DNA of 64,000 bases from Microtetraspora sp. NBRC 13810 (GTDB taxonomy: Bacteria > Actinomycetota > Actinomycetes > Streptosporangiales > Streptosporangiaceae), in the NCBI RefSeq assembly GCF_030268685.1, contig NZ_BSRQ01000030.1, positions 24,676 to 88,675 on the forward strand, in the 5' to 3' direction. The notes below the pieces were generated by a model. It did not search any database. It worked only from the letters and a program-made list of their open reading frames with translations, and was not told where the DNA came from. Each line of letters opens with the position of its first letter. Position 1 is the stretch's first letter. Of this stretch, positions 55,744 through 64,000 are shown one piece after another. The translations under genes and the position numbers were made by a program.

Positions 55744-55781
55744 GCCCAGATCCCGGATCGCATCACGCCCGGGATCTGGGC
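55744..55781. terminator. Inverted repeat, probable terminator
   Basis: A 13-bp arm GCCCAGATCCCGG (55744-55756) and its exact complement (55769-55781) enclose a 12-base loop, about 120 bp after the aminopeptidase stop and before the convergent methyltransferase remnant. A factor-independent terminator for one or both is likely. Confidence 0.7.
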
Positions 55782-55811
55782 CTCAAAACACGCTACATAC
55801 TCGAAAGACAG

Positions 55812-56147
55812 TCAACGCTTTCGCCCAACCCCGCCCCAACATGGCACTGAAGGTGGCTCCCCCAAGGCCGGTTCGGGCCGCCATAGTGGCACTTGCACAA
55901 CCCCTGGATCCAAGACGTCCAGCCCTTCGAAGAAGCCGGCTATCTGCTCGGGACTGCGCGGCGTGTACGGCGTGGCGGTGTTCCCCGAATTGTGGCCCTG
56001 CATGGCCCTGACGTAGTCCGGGACGGTGTCGGTGCCATCGTAAAGCGCCAGACAGCTGCCAGTTGGAAGTGCTGCCATCAACCGGCTCACGACCGACCGG
56101 GCCTCGTCGTAGTCGCCGACCATGCCAAGGATGCCCATCAACATCAA
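55812..56147 (-). pseudogene. SAM-dependent methyltransferase (DUF574-like), C-terminal fragment
   Basis: About 110 residues (MMLMGILGMVGDYDEARSVVSRLMAALPTGSCLALYDGTDT ... YTPRSPEQIAGFFEGLDVLDPGVVQVPLWRPE) are the C-terminal half of the actinobacterial S-adenosyl methyltransferase DUF574 family. The N-terminal SAM-binding part is absent; sequence upstream (56148-56250) has no match. Confidence 0.7.
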
Positions 56148-56571
56148 AGCTCTTCCCCATGGTCTCCATCATGGACATCCTTCCGGGGACGAGCCCCTGA
56201 TCTCGGATGTCCGTCAAACCGGATCAAGCCCAGAGTCACCGTGGGCGGATAATGAATGCGCGGTGGTCTCGTACTCAGCCATGGCTGAGGATCATACGTA
56301 CATGACTTGGCGGGTGCTCATCGTGTTGGAGCAGGCCACATGTGCAGCACATCCCGCGAGCGATCAGGTGCGCCGTCGATCTGCCGGCCCGCAGCGGGCC
56401 ACCACCTCTCCCTTCGCACCCTGCGTGGGCTCTTCCACCGCGCGTGGGAGCCGGGGGCCGGGTCGGGTCGTACGATCGGGGCATGCTCATTTCGTCCGTT
56501 CCGGCCTTCCGCGGGGCGGCGACCGCGCTGACCGGCCTGCCGCGCGCGCTCGCCCGGCGGGCGGCGGGCGG
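56148..56571. other. 424-bp gap upstream of hrpB, with possible short leader ORF
   Basis: No gene of recognised family is present. A 30-codon frame beginning at 56483 (MLISSVPAFRGAATALTGLP...) ends with its TGA inside the hrpB start (GGATGAGC), so it could be a coupled leader peptide. Evidence is only the overlap and a weak ribosome site. Confidence 0.35.
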
Positions 56572-59061
56572 ATGAGCGCGCCGCCCGAGCTGCCGATCAC
56601 CGAGGTCCTGCCGGAGCTGCTGCGCGAGTTGGCGCGGTGCGGGTCGGCCGTGCTCACCGCTCCCCCGGGCACCGGCAAGACGACGGTCGTGCCGCCGGCC
56701 CTGGCGGACGCCGGGATGCGCGTCCTGGTCGCGGAACCGCGCCGGCTCGCCGTACGGGCGGCGGCGCGGCGGATGGCGGCGCTGACCGGCGGGCGGGTGG
56801 GGGAACGCGTCGGGTTCACGGTGCGCGGTGAGCGCAGGGCGGGCCCGGACACCCGGGTCGAGGTCGTCACGACGGGCGTGCTCCTGCAACGCCTCCAGCG
56901 CGACCAGGAACTCGCCGGGGTGGACGTCGTCATGCTCGACGAGTGCCACGAACGCCACCTGGACGCCGACCTGGCGCTCGCCTTCCTGCTCGACGTACGC
57001 GACACCCTCCGCCCGGACCTGCGGCTGATCGTCACGTCCGCCACCACGGACGCCGGCCCGTGGTCGCGGCTGCTCGGCGGCGCCGGGGGCCCGCCTGCTC
57101 CCGTCGTGCGCGCCACGGGCACGATGCACCCCGTGGAGACGGTCTGGGCGCCGCCGGCCGGACCGCTCCCGCCGCCGCACGGGACGCGCGTCGATCCCGC
57201 CTTCCTCGCCCATGTCGCGCAGGTCGTCGAGCGGGCTCTGGCCGAACGCGACGGCGACGTGCTCTGTTTCCTGCCCGGCGTGGGCGAGATCGGCCGGGTC
57301 GCCGGGCTGCTGCGGACCGGTCCGGACGTGGAGATCCTGCAGGTGCACGGGCAGGCCCCGGCGCACGTGCAGGACGCCGTGCTCACCGCCGGTTCGGCCC
57401 GCCGCGTCGTGCTCGCGACCTCGGTGGCCGAGTCGAGCCTCACCGTGCCCGGGGTGCGCGTCGTCGTCGACTCCGGGCTGGCCCGCGAGCCGCGTACCGA
57501 CCACGCGCGCGGCCTGGGCTCGCTGGTGACCGTCCGGGCGTCCCGGGCGTCGGCCGGTCAGCGCGCCGGCCGGGCGGGCCGGGAGGCGCCGGGGGCGGTC
57601 TACCGCTGCTGGCCGGAGGCCGAGCACGCCCGGCTGCCCGAGTACGCCCAGCCGGAGATCGCGGTCGCCGACCTGACCGGGTTCGCCCTCCAGGCCGCGT
57701 GCTGGGGCGCCCCCGATGCGACCGGCCTCGCCCTGCTCACCCCGCCGCCGCCCGGGGCGATGTCCGCCGCCACCGCCGTCCTGCGCAGCCTGGGCGCGCT
57801 GCGGCCGGCCGGTCCTGACGGGGCCGCGCCGCGGCCCCCCGGGGTCACCGGCCAGGGGCGGCGCATGGCCGGCGCTGGCGTGCATCCACGGCTGGCCAGG
57901 GCGCTCCTCGACGCCGGGCCGGGGGCCGCGGAGGTGGTGGCGCTGCTGTCCGAGCAACTGCCCAGGGACGCCGGCGACGATCTGGTGGAGATCCTGCGCG
58001 CGGTCCGCAGGGGTGGCCGCGACGGCGGCATGGGCGGGTTCGCGGCCCGGTGGCGTCAGGAGGCGAAGCGGCTGGCCGTACCCGGTGAACGCGGCGCCGC
58101 CGCGATGTCCGACGACGCGCTCGCCGGGCTGGTGGTCGCGCTGGCGTTCCCCGAGCGGGTGGCGCGGCGGCGGGGCGGCGGCTACCTGATGGCCTCAGGC
58201 ACGCGGGCGCAAACCGGTCCAGGATCGCGGCTGGGAGACGCCGAATGGGTGGCCGTGGCGATCGCCGACCGGCCTTCCGGGTCGGCGGCGGCCCGCGTCA
58301 GGCAGGCCGTCGTCATCGACGAGGACACCGCGAGGCGGGCCATGACCCCGGTGAAGGAGACCGAGGTCGGGTGGCGGGTCCCGCCCGGCGCGCGGCGCGG
58401 CGACGTGTCGGCGCGCACCGTCGAACGGCTCGGCGCCATCGAACTCTCCTCCGCGCCGCTGCGCGACCCCGACCCCGCTCTGCTGCGCGAGGCCCTGCTG
58501 TACGGCCTGCGCACCGAGAACGTGCTCACCTGGACCAGGGAGGCCGTCGCGCTGCGGGAGCGGCTGGCGTTCTGCCACCGGGCGATGGGCGACCCGTGGC
58601 CCGCGATGGACGACCTGATCGCGCTGGCCGACCGGTGGCTCGAACCGGAGCTGTCAAGGGCCCGCCGCCGCGCCGACCTGGAACGCCTCGACGTCGCCGG
58701 CTGCCTGCGCCGTCTCGTCCCGTGGCACGCCCGCCTCGACGCCGTGGCGCCGGAGCGGATCGAGGTGCCCACCGGGTCCAGGATCCGGGTCGACTACTCG
58801 GGCGAGCAGCCGGTGCTGGCCGTGAAGCTCCAGGAGCTGTTCGGCTGGGAGGACACTCCGCGCATCGCCGGCGTCCCGCTGCTGATCCACCTGCTGTCCC
58901 CGGCCGGGCGCCCGACCGCCGTCACCGCCGACCTCGCCTCCTTCTGGCGCGAGGGCTACCACGCCGTCCGCGCCGACCTCCGCGGCCGATACCCCCGCCA
59001 CCCCTGGCCGGAGAACCCCCTGACGGCCTCCCCCACCCGCCGCGCCAACCCCCACCGCTGA
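56572..59061 (+). CDS. hrpB: ATP-dependent helicase HrpB
   Basis: An 829-residue DExH-box helicase, the usual HrpB length. Motifs in order: Walker A APPGTGKTT, motif Ia VAEPRRLAVRAAARRMA, motif II DECH (VMLDECHERHLDADLALAF), motif III SATTDAGPW, motif V ATSVAESSLTVPGVRVVVDSGLAREP and motif VI QRAGRAGRE. The C-terminal HrpB domain (residues ~400-829) follows. The ATG at 56572 starts directly with the helicase. Its biological role in bacteria is poorly known. Confidence 0.94.
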   Translation: MSAPPELPITEVLPELLRELARCGSAVLTAPPGTGKTTVVPPALADAGMRVLVAEPRRLAVRAAARRMAALTGGRVGERVGFTVRGERRAGPDTRVEVVTTGVLLQRLQRDQELAGVDVVMLDECHERHLDADLALAFLLDVRDTLRPDLRLIVTSATTDAGPWSRLLGGAGGPPAPVVRATGTMHPVETVWAPPAGPLPPPHGTRVDPAFLAHVAQVVERALAERDGDVLCFLPGVGEIGRVAGLLRTGPDVEILQVHGQAPAHVQDAVLTAGSARRVVLATSVAESSLTVPGVRVVVDSGLAREPRTDHARGLGSLVTVRASRASAGQRAGRAGREAPGAVYRCWPEAEHARLPEYAQPEIAVADLTGFALQAACWGAPDATGLALLTPPPPGAMSAATAVLRSLGALRPAGPDGAAPRPPGVTGQGRRMAGAGVHPRLARALLDAGPGAAEVVALLSEQLPRDAGDDLVEILRAVRRGGRDGGMGGFAARWRQEAKRLAVPGERGAAAMSDDALAGLVVALAFPERVARRRGGGYLMASGTRAQTGPGSRLGDAEWVAVAIADRPSGSAAARVRQAVVIDEDTARRAMTPVKETEVGWRVPPGARRGDVSARTVERLGAIELSSAPLRDPDPALLREALLYGLRTENVLTWTREAVALRERLAFCHRAMGDPWPAMDDLIALADRWLEPELSRARRRADLERLDVAGCLRRLVPWHARLDAVAPERIEVPTGSRIRVDYSGEQPVLAVKLQELFGWEDTPRIAGVPLLIHLLSPAGRPTAVTADLASFWREGYHAVRADLRGRYPRHPWPENPLTASPTRRANPHR

Positions 59062-59223
59062 AGTAGGGGGCGAGGACAGAGGTCGCCGAAGACCGGGTGA
59101 CAACGGCGTACGCAGGCCCGGCGCCGGTGACCAGCGGCGGTCTTCCCGGCTTGCCTCGCAGTCGCCGGGCGAGAACTCCATCTCGGGCTGATCCGGTGGT
59201 CGGCCCGGGCGCGCGGTGGCACT

Positions 59224-60273
59224 ATGACGGACATGCGCGTGCCATCGCGAGCCTCGAGCGCTGTGGTGGCCATGGTGGTCGCCGGCCTGGTGGTGCTGAC
59301 CGTCGTCATGGCCAATCAGTCCTTCCAAGCCTGGAACAGGACGGTCTACACCGAACACGGCGCACTGCTGGAGGAAGGCTCGCTGCCCCCGCCGCTCTAC
59401 CCCGTCAGGGCGTCCGTACCGGTCTTCGACCGGGAGGGCGGCCGGGAGGTCGGGCAGATCACGCGAACCGTGATTTATCCGATCTCGAACGCAGACATCT
59501 GGACGACCGGCCGGGTCTACGCCTGGGTCTGGAACGCCGACCTCTCCCCCGGCCTCGGCTCGGCGCAGGTCCGCGCCCGTGAAGTCAACCTGCGTAGCGC
59601 CGCCGACGCGCAGGTGGTGGGCACCCTCAGGGCGGGAGCGCGGCTGGAGAAGATCCACGTGAACGCCAAGGGAAGCTGGGCGTTCACAGCGGTTCCTGTG
59701 GCCGCGCACTCGGTCGACCTCGGCCGCGAGGAACGCGGCGGCACGTACTGGACCAACGAGTACACCGTGTTCACCTGGACGACCAGGGAGGGCGGCGACG
59801 TCGACGGCCGGATGACGCAGCACCGCCTCACCGATCCCGGCTACATCCTCGCACCACTGATGCTCCTCTTGCTGGTCGCCGTGTACGTCAGCGTCACGCT
59901 CGCACGAAGGAAGGCTTCATACGTGAACAAGAGCAAGAACACCATCACGATCTCCGGGGTCACCAGCTCGGCGATCAACGTCCAGAGCCCGCTGGCCTCC
60001 GCCCTGGTCAAAGTGGAGGCCGGCGGACAGGACGAGGCAGCGGGAGGTCTCGTACGGCTGATCGACCTGGTGCAGGGTTCCAGCCTGCCCGAGGACGACA
60101 AGCGGCAGGTGCTCGACCTGTTGGCGGCACTGGCCGACGAGGCGGCGAAACCCCAGCCCAAGAAGGGCGTCCTGGCCACGCTGGGCAAGGAGATCGGGGT
60201 TTCGCTCGCCGCCTCCGTCATCGCCGAGCAGGCCACGCCGCTGCTGGAGCAGATCAGCCAGCTGTGGCGGTGA
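59224..60273 (+). CDS. Membrane-anchored hypothetical protein with two transmembrane segments
   Basis: A 349-residue protein. TM1 (AVVAMVVAGLVVLTVVMA, residues ~13-30) is followed by an extracellular ~185-residue region containing AREVNLRSAADAQVVGTLRAGARLEKIHVN, which resembles an SH3-like domain. TM2 (GYILAPLMLLLLVAVYVSV, ~205-223) is followed by a cytoplasmic part rich in charged residues (TISGVTSSAINVQSPLASALVKVEA ... LPEDDKRQVLDLLAALADEAAKPQPKK). I do not recognise the family. It could be a stress or envelope sensor. Confidence 0.6.
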   Translation: MTDMRVPSRASSAVVAMVVAGLVVLTVVMANQSFQAWNRTVYTEHGALLEEGSLPPPLYPVRASVPVFDREGGREVGQITRTVIYPISNADIWTTGRVYAWVWNADLSPGLGSAQVRAREVNLRSAADAQVVGTLRAGARLEKIHVNAKGSWAFTAVPVAAHSVDLGREERGGTYWTNEYTVFTWTTREGGDVDGRMTQHRLTDPGYILAPLMLLLLVAVYVSVTLARRKASYVNKSKNTITISGVTSSAINVQSPLASALVKVEAGGQDEAAGGLVRLIDLVQGSSLPEDDKRQVLDLLAALADEAAKPQPKKGVLATLGKEIGVSLAASVIAEQATPLLEQISQLWR

Positions 60274-60587
60274 TGCGCACCGATGGGTTGGAGTCGAACT
60301 CGCTCCAGCAAACCCGCCGAGGCGGCGATCGATCACGCGGGGCCTGGTGATCATTATCGACCGCTCCGTCCGACATACCGGCAGGAGCGTTTCAGATCCG
60401 CCGGGCCGGCGCGGTTCTAGTCCGTCGTGCTCGGTCGGCCGGCTTTCCCGTCGAGCCACAGCGTGTCGGATTCGTCCCGGTGGGAGCCGGTGGTTCCCAC
60501 GTGCTTCGCATCGATCTTCGCCCCCTTATGGATCTTCTCGTTCTGGTTTCGGGGATGGTTTGCCGGTGGTGGTGCGGTCCGCGGGTC

Positions 60588-60673
60588 AGGCCGGCTGGTA
60601 GGTCAGGTCCATCACCCACCACGCCGTCCAGCGACATGAACAGGCCGGCCACGATCTTGCGCGCAGCGGTCAT
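60588..60673 (-). pseudogene. RibD/DHFR-like protein, N-terminal fragment
   Basis: MTAARKIVAGLFMSLDGVV is a typical RibD_C N-terminus (first strand with MSLDGV). After about 28 codons the frame loses similarity. The ~310 bp from the upstream membrane-protein gene (60274-60587) holds no recognisable gene. It is one of four DHFR-family loci in the window. Confidence 0.6.
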
Positions 60674-60717
60674 CGAAGTCTTCTCGCACAGGGGCGTCAC
60701 GTCTCCACGTTTCGGGG

Positions 60718-60960
60718 TTCTCGTTGCACTTCGGGCGCACCGCCGAACGGGTGGGTGTCACCACCGGGCGGGTGAGCCAGACCGTCAAGAAGCTGGAACG
60801 CAGGATCGGCGCCCCGCTGTTCGAGCGCACCAGCCGCCGGGTACACCTGATGGCGATCGGCCGGGAACTGGCCGTCGACCTGACCCCGCTGGTGGCCGGG
60901 ATGAACGACGCCGTGCGCCGGGCACTGCCAGGTGCACATCCACGAGACCCGGCGGAGATG
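60718..60960 (+). pseudogene. LysR-family regulator, N-terminal fragment
   Basis: FGRTAERVGVTTGRVSQTVKKLERRIGAPLFERTSRRVHLMAIGRELAVDLTPLVAGMNDAVRRAL is a LysR helix-turn-helix and linker. The effector domain is missing; the frame continues into the antisense of the neighbouring gene. Its start codon is uncertain (TTG 60724). A truncation by the adjacent gene is likely. Confidence 0.8.
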
Positions 60961-61986
60961 TCAGGCTTCGGGCTGCCGGCCTGCCTCGTTGAGCAGTTGG
61001 TCGCCGAGCGCGGTCCGCGAGTAGAGCACCTGCCGGCCCGTACGGCGCGAGGTGAGCAGCCCGGCGGCGCGCAACGCCTGGAGATGCACGCTGAGCGTCG
61101 GCGCGGAGAGCGCCATCTGGGTGGCGGCCTGAGTGGTCGACATCGGCAGGTCGAGCTGAGCCAGGAGGGCGGCCCGGGTCTGCCCGAGGACGCCGGCGAG
61201 CGCCGAGCGGGGCTGCTCGGGGCGCTGCTCCCAGAGCCGGCCGAGGCCGCGCGGGGAGTAGGAGACGCTGGGGGGTTCCGGCGGCGCGGTCCGCACCACG
61301 ACGTCCGGCCAGGCGAAGGCGCACGGCACGAGGATCAGGCCACGCCCGCCGCAGTCGGCGTGGCCCTCGTAGTATTTGACGATTTTCAGCGTCTGGTCGG
61401 CGAAGGTCACCGACGGGTGCAGGTTGCTCATCATCCGGTCGACGCCGCCGTCGGCCAGGGCGTCGAGTCGGTAGGCGATGTCGTCGTGGAGCAACGCGTC
61501 GATCCGCGCCCAGTCCGGGGTGATCGCGACCCGATGGTACGCCTCGAGCGCCTCGATGATGGGGCCGATGCCCGCATCGGGCCTGTCTACCAGCGCCTGG
61601 AGCAGGGCTCGCCGCCCTTCGCGGCCGGGTCTTTGCTGGGCGGCCGGGTGGGCTGCCAGGTGCGCCAGCTCCTGCGCCACGATCTCCGGATCGGCTTCGG
61701 CGATCTGCGCGAGCGCATCGGCGAAGGTCGAGGACCGGCGACCCGGCGGCGGCACCAGGAAGTCGGGGATGTAGCCCTCCGGACGCACCAGCGCCCGCAG
61801 CAGGTCGAGGTCACGCCTGCGCAGCCGGCCCGCTCGCCCGGCGAACCTGCCGATCCAGGCACTGTGCAGATGCCACCCCTGGCTGCCGGCGGCCAGCGTA
61901 CGCAGGCTGGCGACGGTCTCCATGAGAGGCGAGACGGCGAAGCGTACGCGGGTCAAGTCGGTCGCCGTGAAGTGCAGATGGATCAT
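60961..61986 (-). CDS. ArsR-like regulator with DUF5937-type N-terminal domain
   Basis: A 341-residue regulator. The ATG at 61986 begins MIHLHFTATDLTRVRFAVSPLMETVASLRTLA, typical of DUF5937 domains, and the C-terminal part is an ArsR winged helix (LAGVLGQTRAALLAQLDLPMSTTQAATQMALSAPTLSVHLQALRAAGLLTSRRTGRQVLYSRT). A perfect palindrome lies 14 bp upstream of its start and 66 bp before the divergent DHFR-like gene, so it should control itself and that gene. Confidence 0.9.
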   Translation of the reverse strand: MIHLHFTATDLTRVRFAVSPLMETVASLRTLAAGSQGWHLHSAWIGRFAGRAGRLRRRDLDLLRALVRPEGYIPDFLVPPPGRRSSTFADALAQIAEADPEIVAQELAHLAAHPAAQQRPGREGRRALLQALVDRPDAGIGPIIEALEAYHRVAITPDWARIDALLHDDIAYRLDALADGGVDRMMSNLHPSVTFADQTLKIVKYYEGHADCGGRGLILVPCAFAWPDVVVRTAPPEPPSVSYSPRGLGRLWEQRPEQPRSALAGVLGQTRAALLAQLDLPMSTTQAATQMALSAPTLSVHLQALRAAGLLTSRRTGRQVLYSRTALGDQLLNEAGRQPEA

Positions 61987-62000
61987 GCGGGGCCGCCCTT

Positions 62001-62022
62001 CGATTAGGCAGGAGCCTAATCG
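62001..62022. promoter_or_regulatory. Perfect inverted repeat operator (ArsR/DHFR divergent promoter)
   Basis: CGATTAGGC and GCCTAATCG are exact complements separated by AGGA. The 22-bp element is less GC-rich than its surroundings and lies between two divergent genes, an ArsR-type regulator and a DHFR-like gene. It is a strong candidate binding site for that regulator. Confidence 0.85.
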
Positions 62023-62088
62023 TGGCCGGGCGCGTGGCGCCACGGGAGACTGAGAACACAACGCAGACAACGAAAAGGACATCGGAAA

Positions 62089-62670
62089 ATGCGCAAGCTG
62101 ATCTACACCGCCTTCGTCTCGCTGGACGGCGTCGTCGACTCGCCCGGCGGCGGCACCCGCTCCGAGAACCACCGCAGCGGCGGCTGGACCTACAAGGACA
62201 TCGAGTTTCAGCCGGAGGCGTACGAGATCAAGGGCCGGGAGACCGAGGAGACCACCGCACTGATGTTCGGCCGGACCAGTTACGAGGCGTTCTCGCCGTT
62301 GTGGCCGGACATGGAGGACTTCGCCGCCCTCAAGGAGCTGCCGAAGTACGTCGTCTCGACCACCCTCGCCGAGGACGCCCTCGTCGGCAACTGGGGTGAC
62401 ATCACGATCCTGCGCTCCCTTGACGACGTCGCGAAGGTCAAGGAGACCGACGGCGGCCCCATCGTCATCCACGGCAGCGCCACCCTCGCCCGCAACCTCT
62501 CCGACGCCGGCCTGATCGACCGCTACCACCTGCTGGTCTTCCCCGTGCTGCTCGGCGCCGGCAAGCGGATGTTCAGCGACGCCGACAGGGAGAAGCAGAT
62601 GCTGAAGGTGGTCGAGTCCGAGACCTACGCCAACGGCATCACCAAGCTCGTCTACGACGTCGTCAAGTGA
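62089..62670 (+). CDS. RibD C-terminal/DHFR-like reductase (intact copy)
   Basis: A 193-residue RibD_C-family protein: RKLIYTAFVSLDGVVDSPGG start, FGRTSYEAFSPLWPDM, GGPIVIHGSATLARNLSDAGLIDRYHLLVFPVLLGAGKRMFSD and a terminal strand NGITKLVYDVV. An intact member of the family. It is controlled through the palindrome upstream and coupled by GTGA overlap to the questin-oxidase-like gene, suggesting a joint redox function. Confidence 0.92.
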   Translation: MRKLIYTAFVSLDGVVDSPGGGTRSENHRSGGWTYKDIEFQPEAYEIKGRETEETTALMFGRTSYEAFSPLWPDMEDFAALKELPKYVVSTTLAEDALVGNWGDITILRSLDDVAKVKETDGGPIVIHGSATLARNLSDAGLIDRYHLLVFPVLLGAGKRMFSDADREKQMLKVVESETYANGITKLVYDVVK

Positions 62671-63764
62671 GCCGGGCCGCCATGATCCGCGAATCGATGA
62701 CGCAGGCCCTGCCCGCAGCCTACGAACGACTGCACGCGTACGGGCCGGAGTTCGGCGGCGACGAGGAGGGCAACCACGGGATGACCAACCACGGCCCGAT
62801 GGCCGTGGAGGTCATGGTCCGGCGGGGGCTCGACATCGACGTCGACCGCTGGCTCGACCGCTACGTACGCCGCCTGGCGGAGTTGCCCGGCGCCGGCGCG
62901 GCCATTCAGCCCGGCGAGTGGCGCGCGGCGCTGGGCCAGGCGCGACGGCTGCCGGACTGGGCCGCCTACTTCCGCCACGAGCTGACCGTACGCCCATGGT
63001 CGCAGGTGCTCATCGAGTGGTGGCCGCGGCTGCTGCCGGGGATCGTGGCCGGCTCGACCCACGGCGTGATCCGGGTCAGTCACGCGGTGCGTACGCTGCG
63101 CGGCACCGCTCACGCCCCGGCACGCCAGACCCTCGACGAGCTGGCCCACGGGCTGGCGTTCTGGGCGGCGCGCTACCGCCGGCTCGCCGGGGTCGTCGCG
63201 CCGGAGGGCACCCTCACGCCACATCAGGCATTGCCGGCCATCACCCGGCTCAGGGACCAGAGCGGCTTCATCGCCCACCGGCTCGACCGGCTCGAGCACA
63301 GCCCCGGCTGGACCGCGAGCCTGCGCGCGCTGGAACCCGCCGCGTCCGCCGAACAGGTCCCGGCGCGGCTGGAGTCGCTCGTCGACAGCGCCGCCAAGGC
63401 CTACCTCGGGCTCGGCCACGGCTCGCCGGTCCTGCTGGTCCACGCGGCTACCGCACCCAACGCCGTACGGCACGTGCTCCCGGTCCTGCCGACCGAGCAG
63501 TGGTTGCCGAGCTTCGCGGCGGCCTGGGCGGCGGTGGCGGCGGTCGTCGCGACGTACGCTCCGGCCCGGCCGGCCCCCTCCGCGGAGATCGTCCGGCGCT
63601 ATCCCGCGCCATCCCGCGAGGACGCGCTCCAGCGGGCAGCCGAACACGGCGACGAGCACGTCCTGAAGTTCGCCGACACCGCCGTCGAGTCGTACGATCG
63701 CACCGGCGACCCGGAGCTACTCACCGCGACCCTGCACGTCGGCGAGCTGATCAACCGTCCCTGA
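62667..63764 (+). CDS. Questin oxidase-like protein
   Basis: A 365-residue protein: YERLHAYGPEFGGDEEGNHGMTNHGPMAVEVMVRRGLDIDVDRWLDRY at the start, WPRLLPGIVAGSTHGVIRVSHAVRTLR and a C-terminal HGDEHVLKFADTAVESYDRTGDPELLTATLHVGELI. The repeated His-containing helices resemble the questin oxidase family (DUF4243), which cleaves polyketide anthraquinones. The GTG start overlaps the DHFR-like stop. Family call is moderate. Confidence 0.75.
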   Translation: MSRAAMIRESMTQALPAAYERLHAYGPEFGGDEEGNHGMTNHGPMAVEVMVRRGLDIDVDRWLDRYVRRLAELPGAGAAIQPGEWRAALGQARRLPDWAAYFRHELTVRPWSQVLIEWWPRLLPGIVAGSTHGVIRVSHAVRTLRGTAHAPARQTLDELAHGLAFWAARYRRLAGVVAPEGTLTPHQALPAITRLRDQSGFIAHRLDRLEHSPGWTASLRALEPAASAEQVPARLESLVDSAAKAYLGLGHGSPVLLVHAATAPNAVRHVLPVLPTEQWLPSFAAAWAAVAAVVATYAPARPAPSAEIVRRYPAPSREDALQRAAEHGDEHVLKFADTAVESYDRTGDPELLTATLHVGELINRP

Positions 63765-63825
63765 CGCGCCAGAAGGTCACCGTGATCCTGAATCTGCTGA
63801 CTGATCGGTCCGAGGAGACAGCTAC

Positions 63826-64000
63826 CTAGGAGATCTTGCGGCGGTAGGTGTTCATGGCGAAGGCGTAGGCGACGACGAGGATGCCGACGCACCAGGCGAG
63901 GGCGATCCAGATGTCGGTGCCGACCGGCTGCCGGGTGAACAGGTCGCGGATGGCGTTGACGATGGAGGTCACCGGCTGGTTCTCGGCGAAGGCGCGCACC
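63826..64000 (-). CDS. ABC-2 type permease, C-terminal part (window edge)
   Basis: The last ~57 codons of a gene that begins beyond the right edge. VRAFAENQPVTSIVNAIRDLFTRQPVGTDIWIALAWCVGILVVAYAFAMNTYRRKIS is the typical last extracellular loop and membrane helix of DrrB-like ABC-2 permeases, ending in a basic tail. The NPVT-like motif (here NQPVTSIVNAIR) is conserved in this family. Confidence 0.85.
   Translation of the reverse strand, partial: VRAFAENQPVTSIVNAIRDLFTRQPVGTDIWIALAWCVGILVVAYAFAMNTYRRKIS

Noticed and set aside
60274..60340. tRNA-like T-arm pattern on the minus strand (GAGTTCGACTC within a short stem)
   Set aside because: The loop would be nine bases instead of seven, and no anticodon arm, D-arm or acceptor stem could be fitted around it.

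Overview
The window is very GC-rich chromosomal DNA of a high-GC Gram-positive actinomycete. Evidence includes gluABCD-type uptake genes, Tat and lipobox signal peptides, WXG100-like and YbaB genes, and frequent ATGA/GTGA overlaps. A thiopeptide-type leader resembling those of Thermobispora and Planobispora, plus two-domain laccase and DUF6297/DUF6223-type proteins, suggest the Streptosporangiales (for example Nonomuraea or Streptosporangium). That placement is inference. No rRNA, tRNA, CRISPR array or complete insertion sequence was seen.

Layout. 1-1131: end of a NarL-type kinase and its regulator. 1200-2341: scrap zone with pieces of a tyrosine recombinase, a RibD/DHFR-like protein and a Tn3 transposase. 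2426-10112: glutamate-type ABC operon (gluABCD), then a second solute-binding lipoprotein cotranscribed with a CitB-type regulator and divergent from a multidomain hybrid kinase, probably one amino-acid sensing and uptake unit. 10215-12130: WXG100-like / YbaB three-gene set. 12183-16474: a secreted I36-like protein and a decayed RiPP locus: intact 47-codon precursor with a thiopeptide-type leader and a cysteine-free core, then frameshifted LanB-like, eliminase-like and TauD-like genes. 17240-24129: three exported proteins, a small laccase, a giant ThuA/discoidin/sugar-dehydrogenase/PKD/DUF1080 protein and a cupredoxin with four Ig-like repeats. 24301-35008: regulators, oxidoreductases, a two-component system, twin serine hydrolases and an ABC exporter. 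35157-43071: heavily rearranged tract in which one histidine-kinase gene is split into two halves 4.19 kb apart, with an ABC ATPase and a VOC/ArsR/AHSA1/YciI operon between the halves. 43356-56147: mostly single metabolic genes, each with a nearby regulator, mixed with gene fragments. 56572-64000: hrpB, a membrane protein, an ArsR-type regulator with a perfect palindromic operator, a DHFR-family gene, a questin-oxidase-like gene and the end of an ABC-2 permease.

About a quarter of the loci are broken (frameshifts, internal deletions, flush fusions of unrelated fragments). This is typical of an accessory region such as a chromosome arm. The most interesting signals are the cysteine-free thiopeptide-like precursor beside its decaying enzymes (possibly pyritide-like), the split kinase with TA-AT-TA junctions, the extracellular copper/ThuA gene group, and several well-formed operators that pair regulators with targets.
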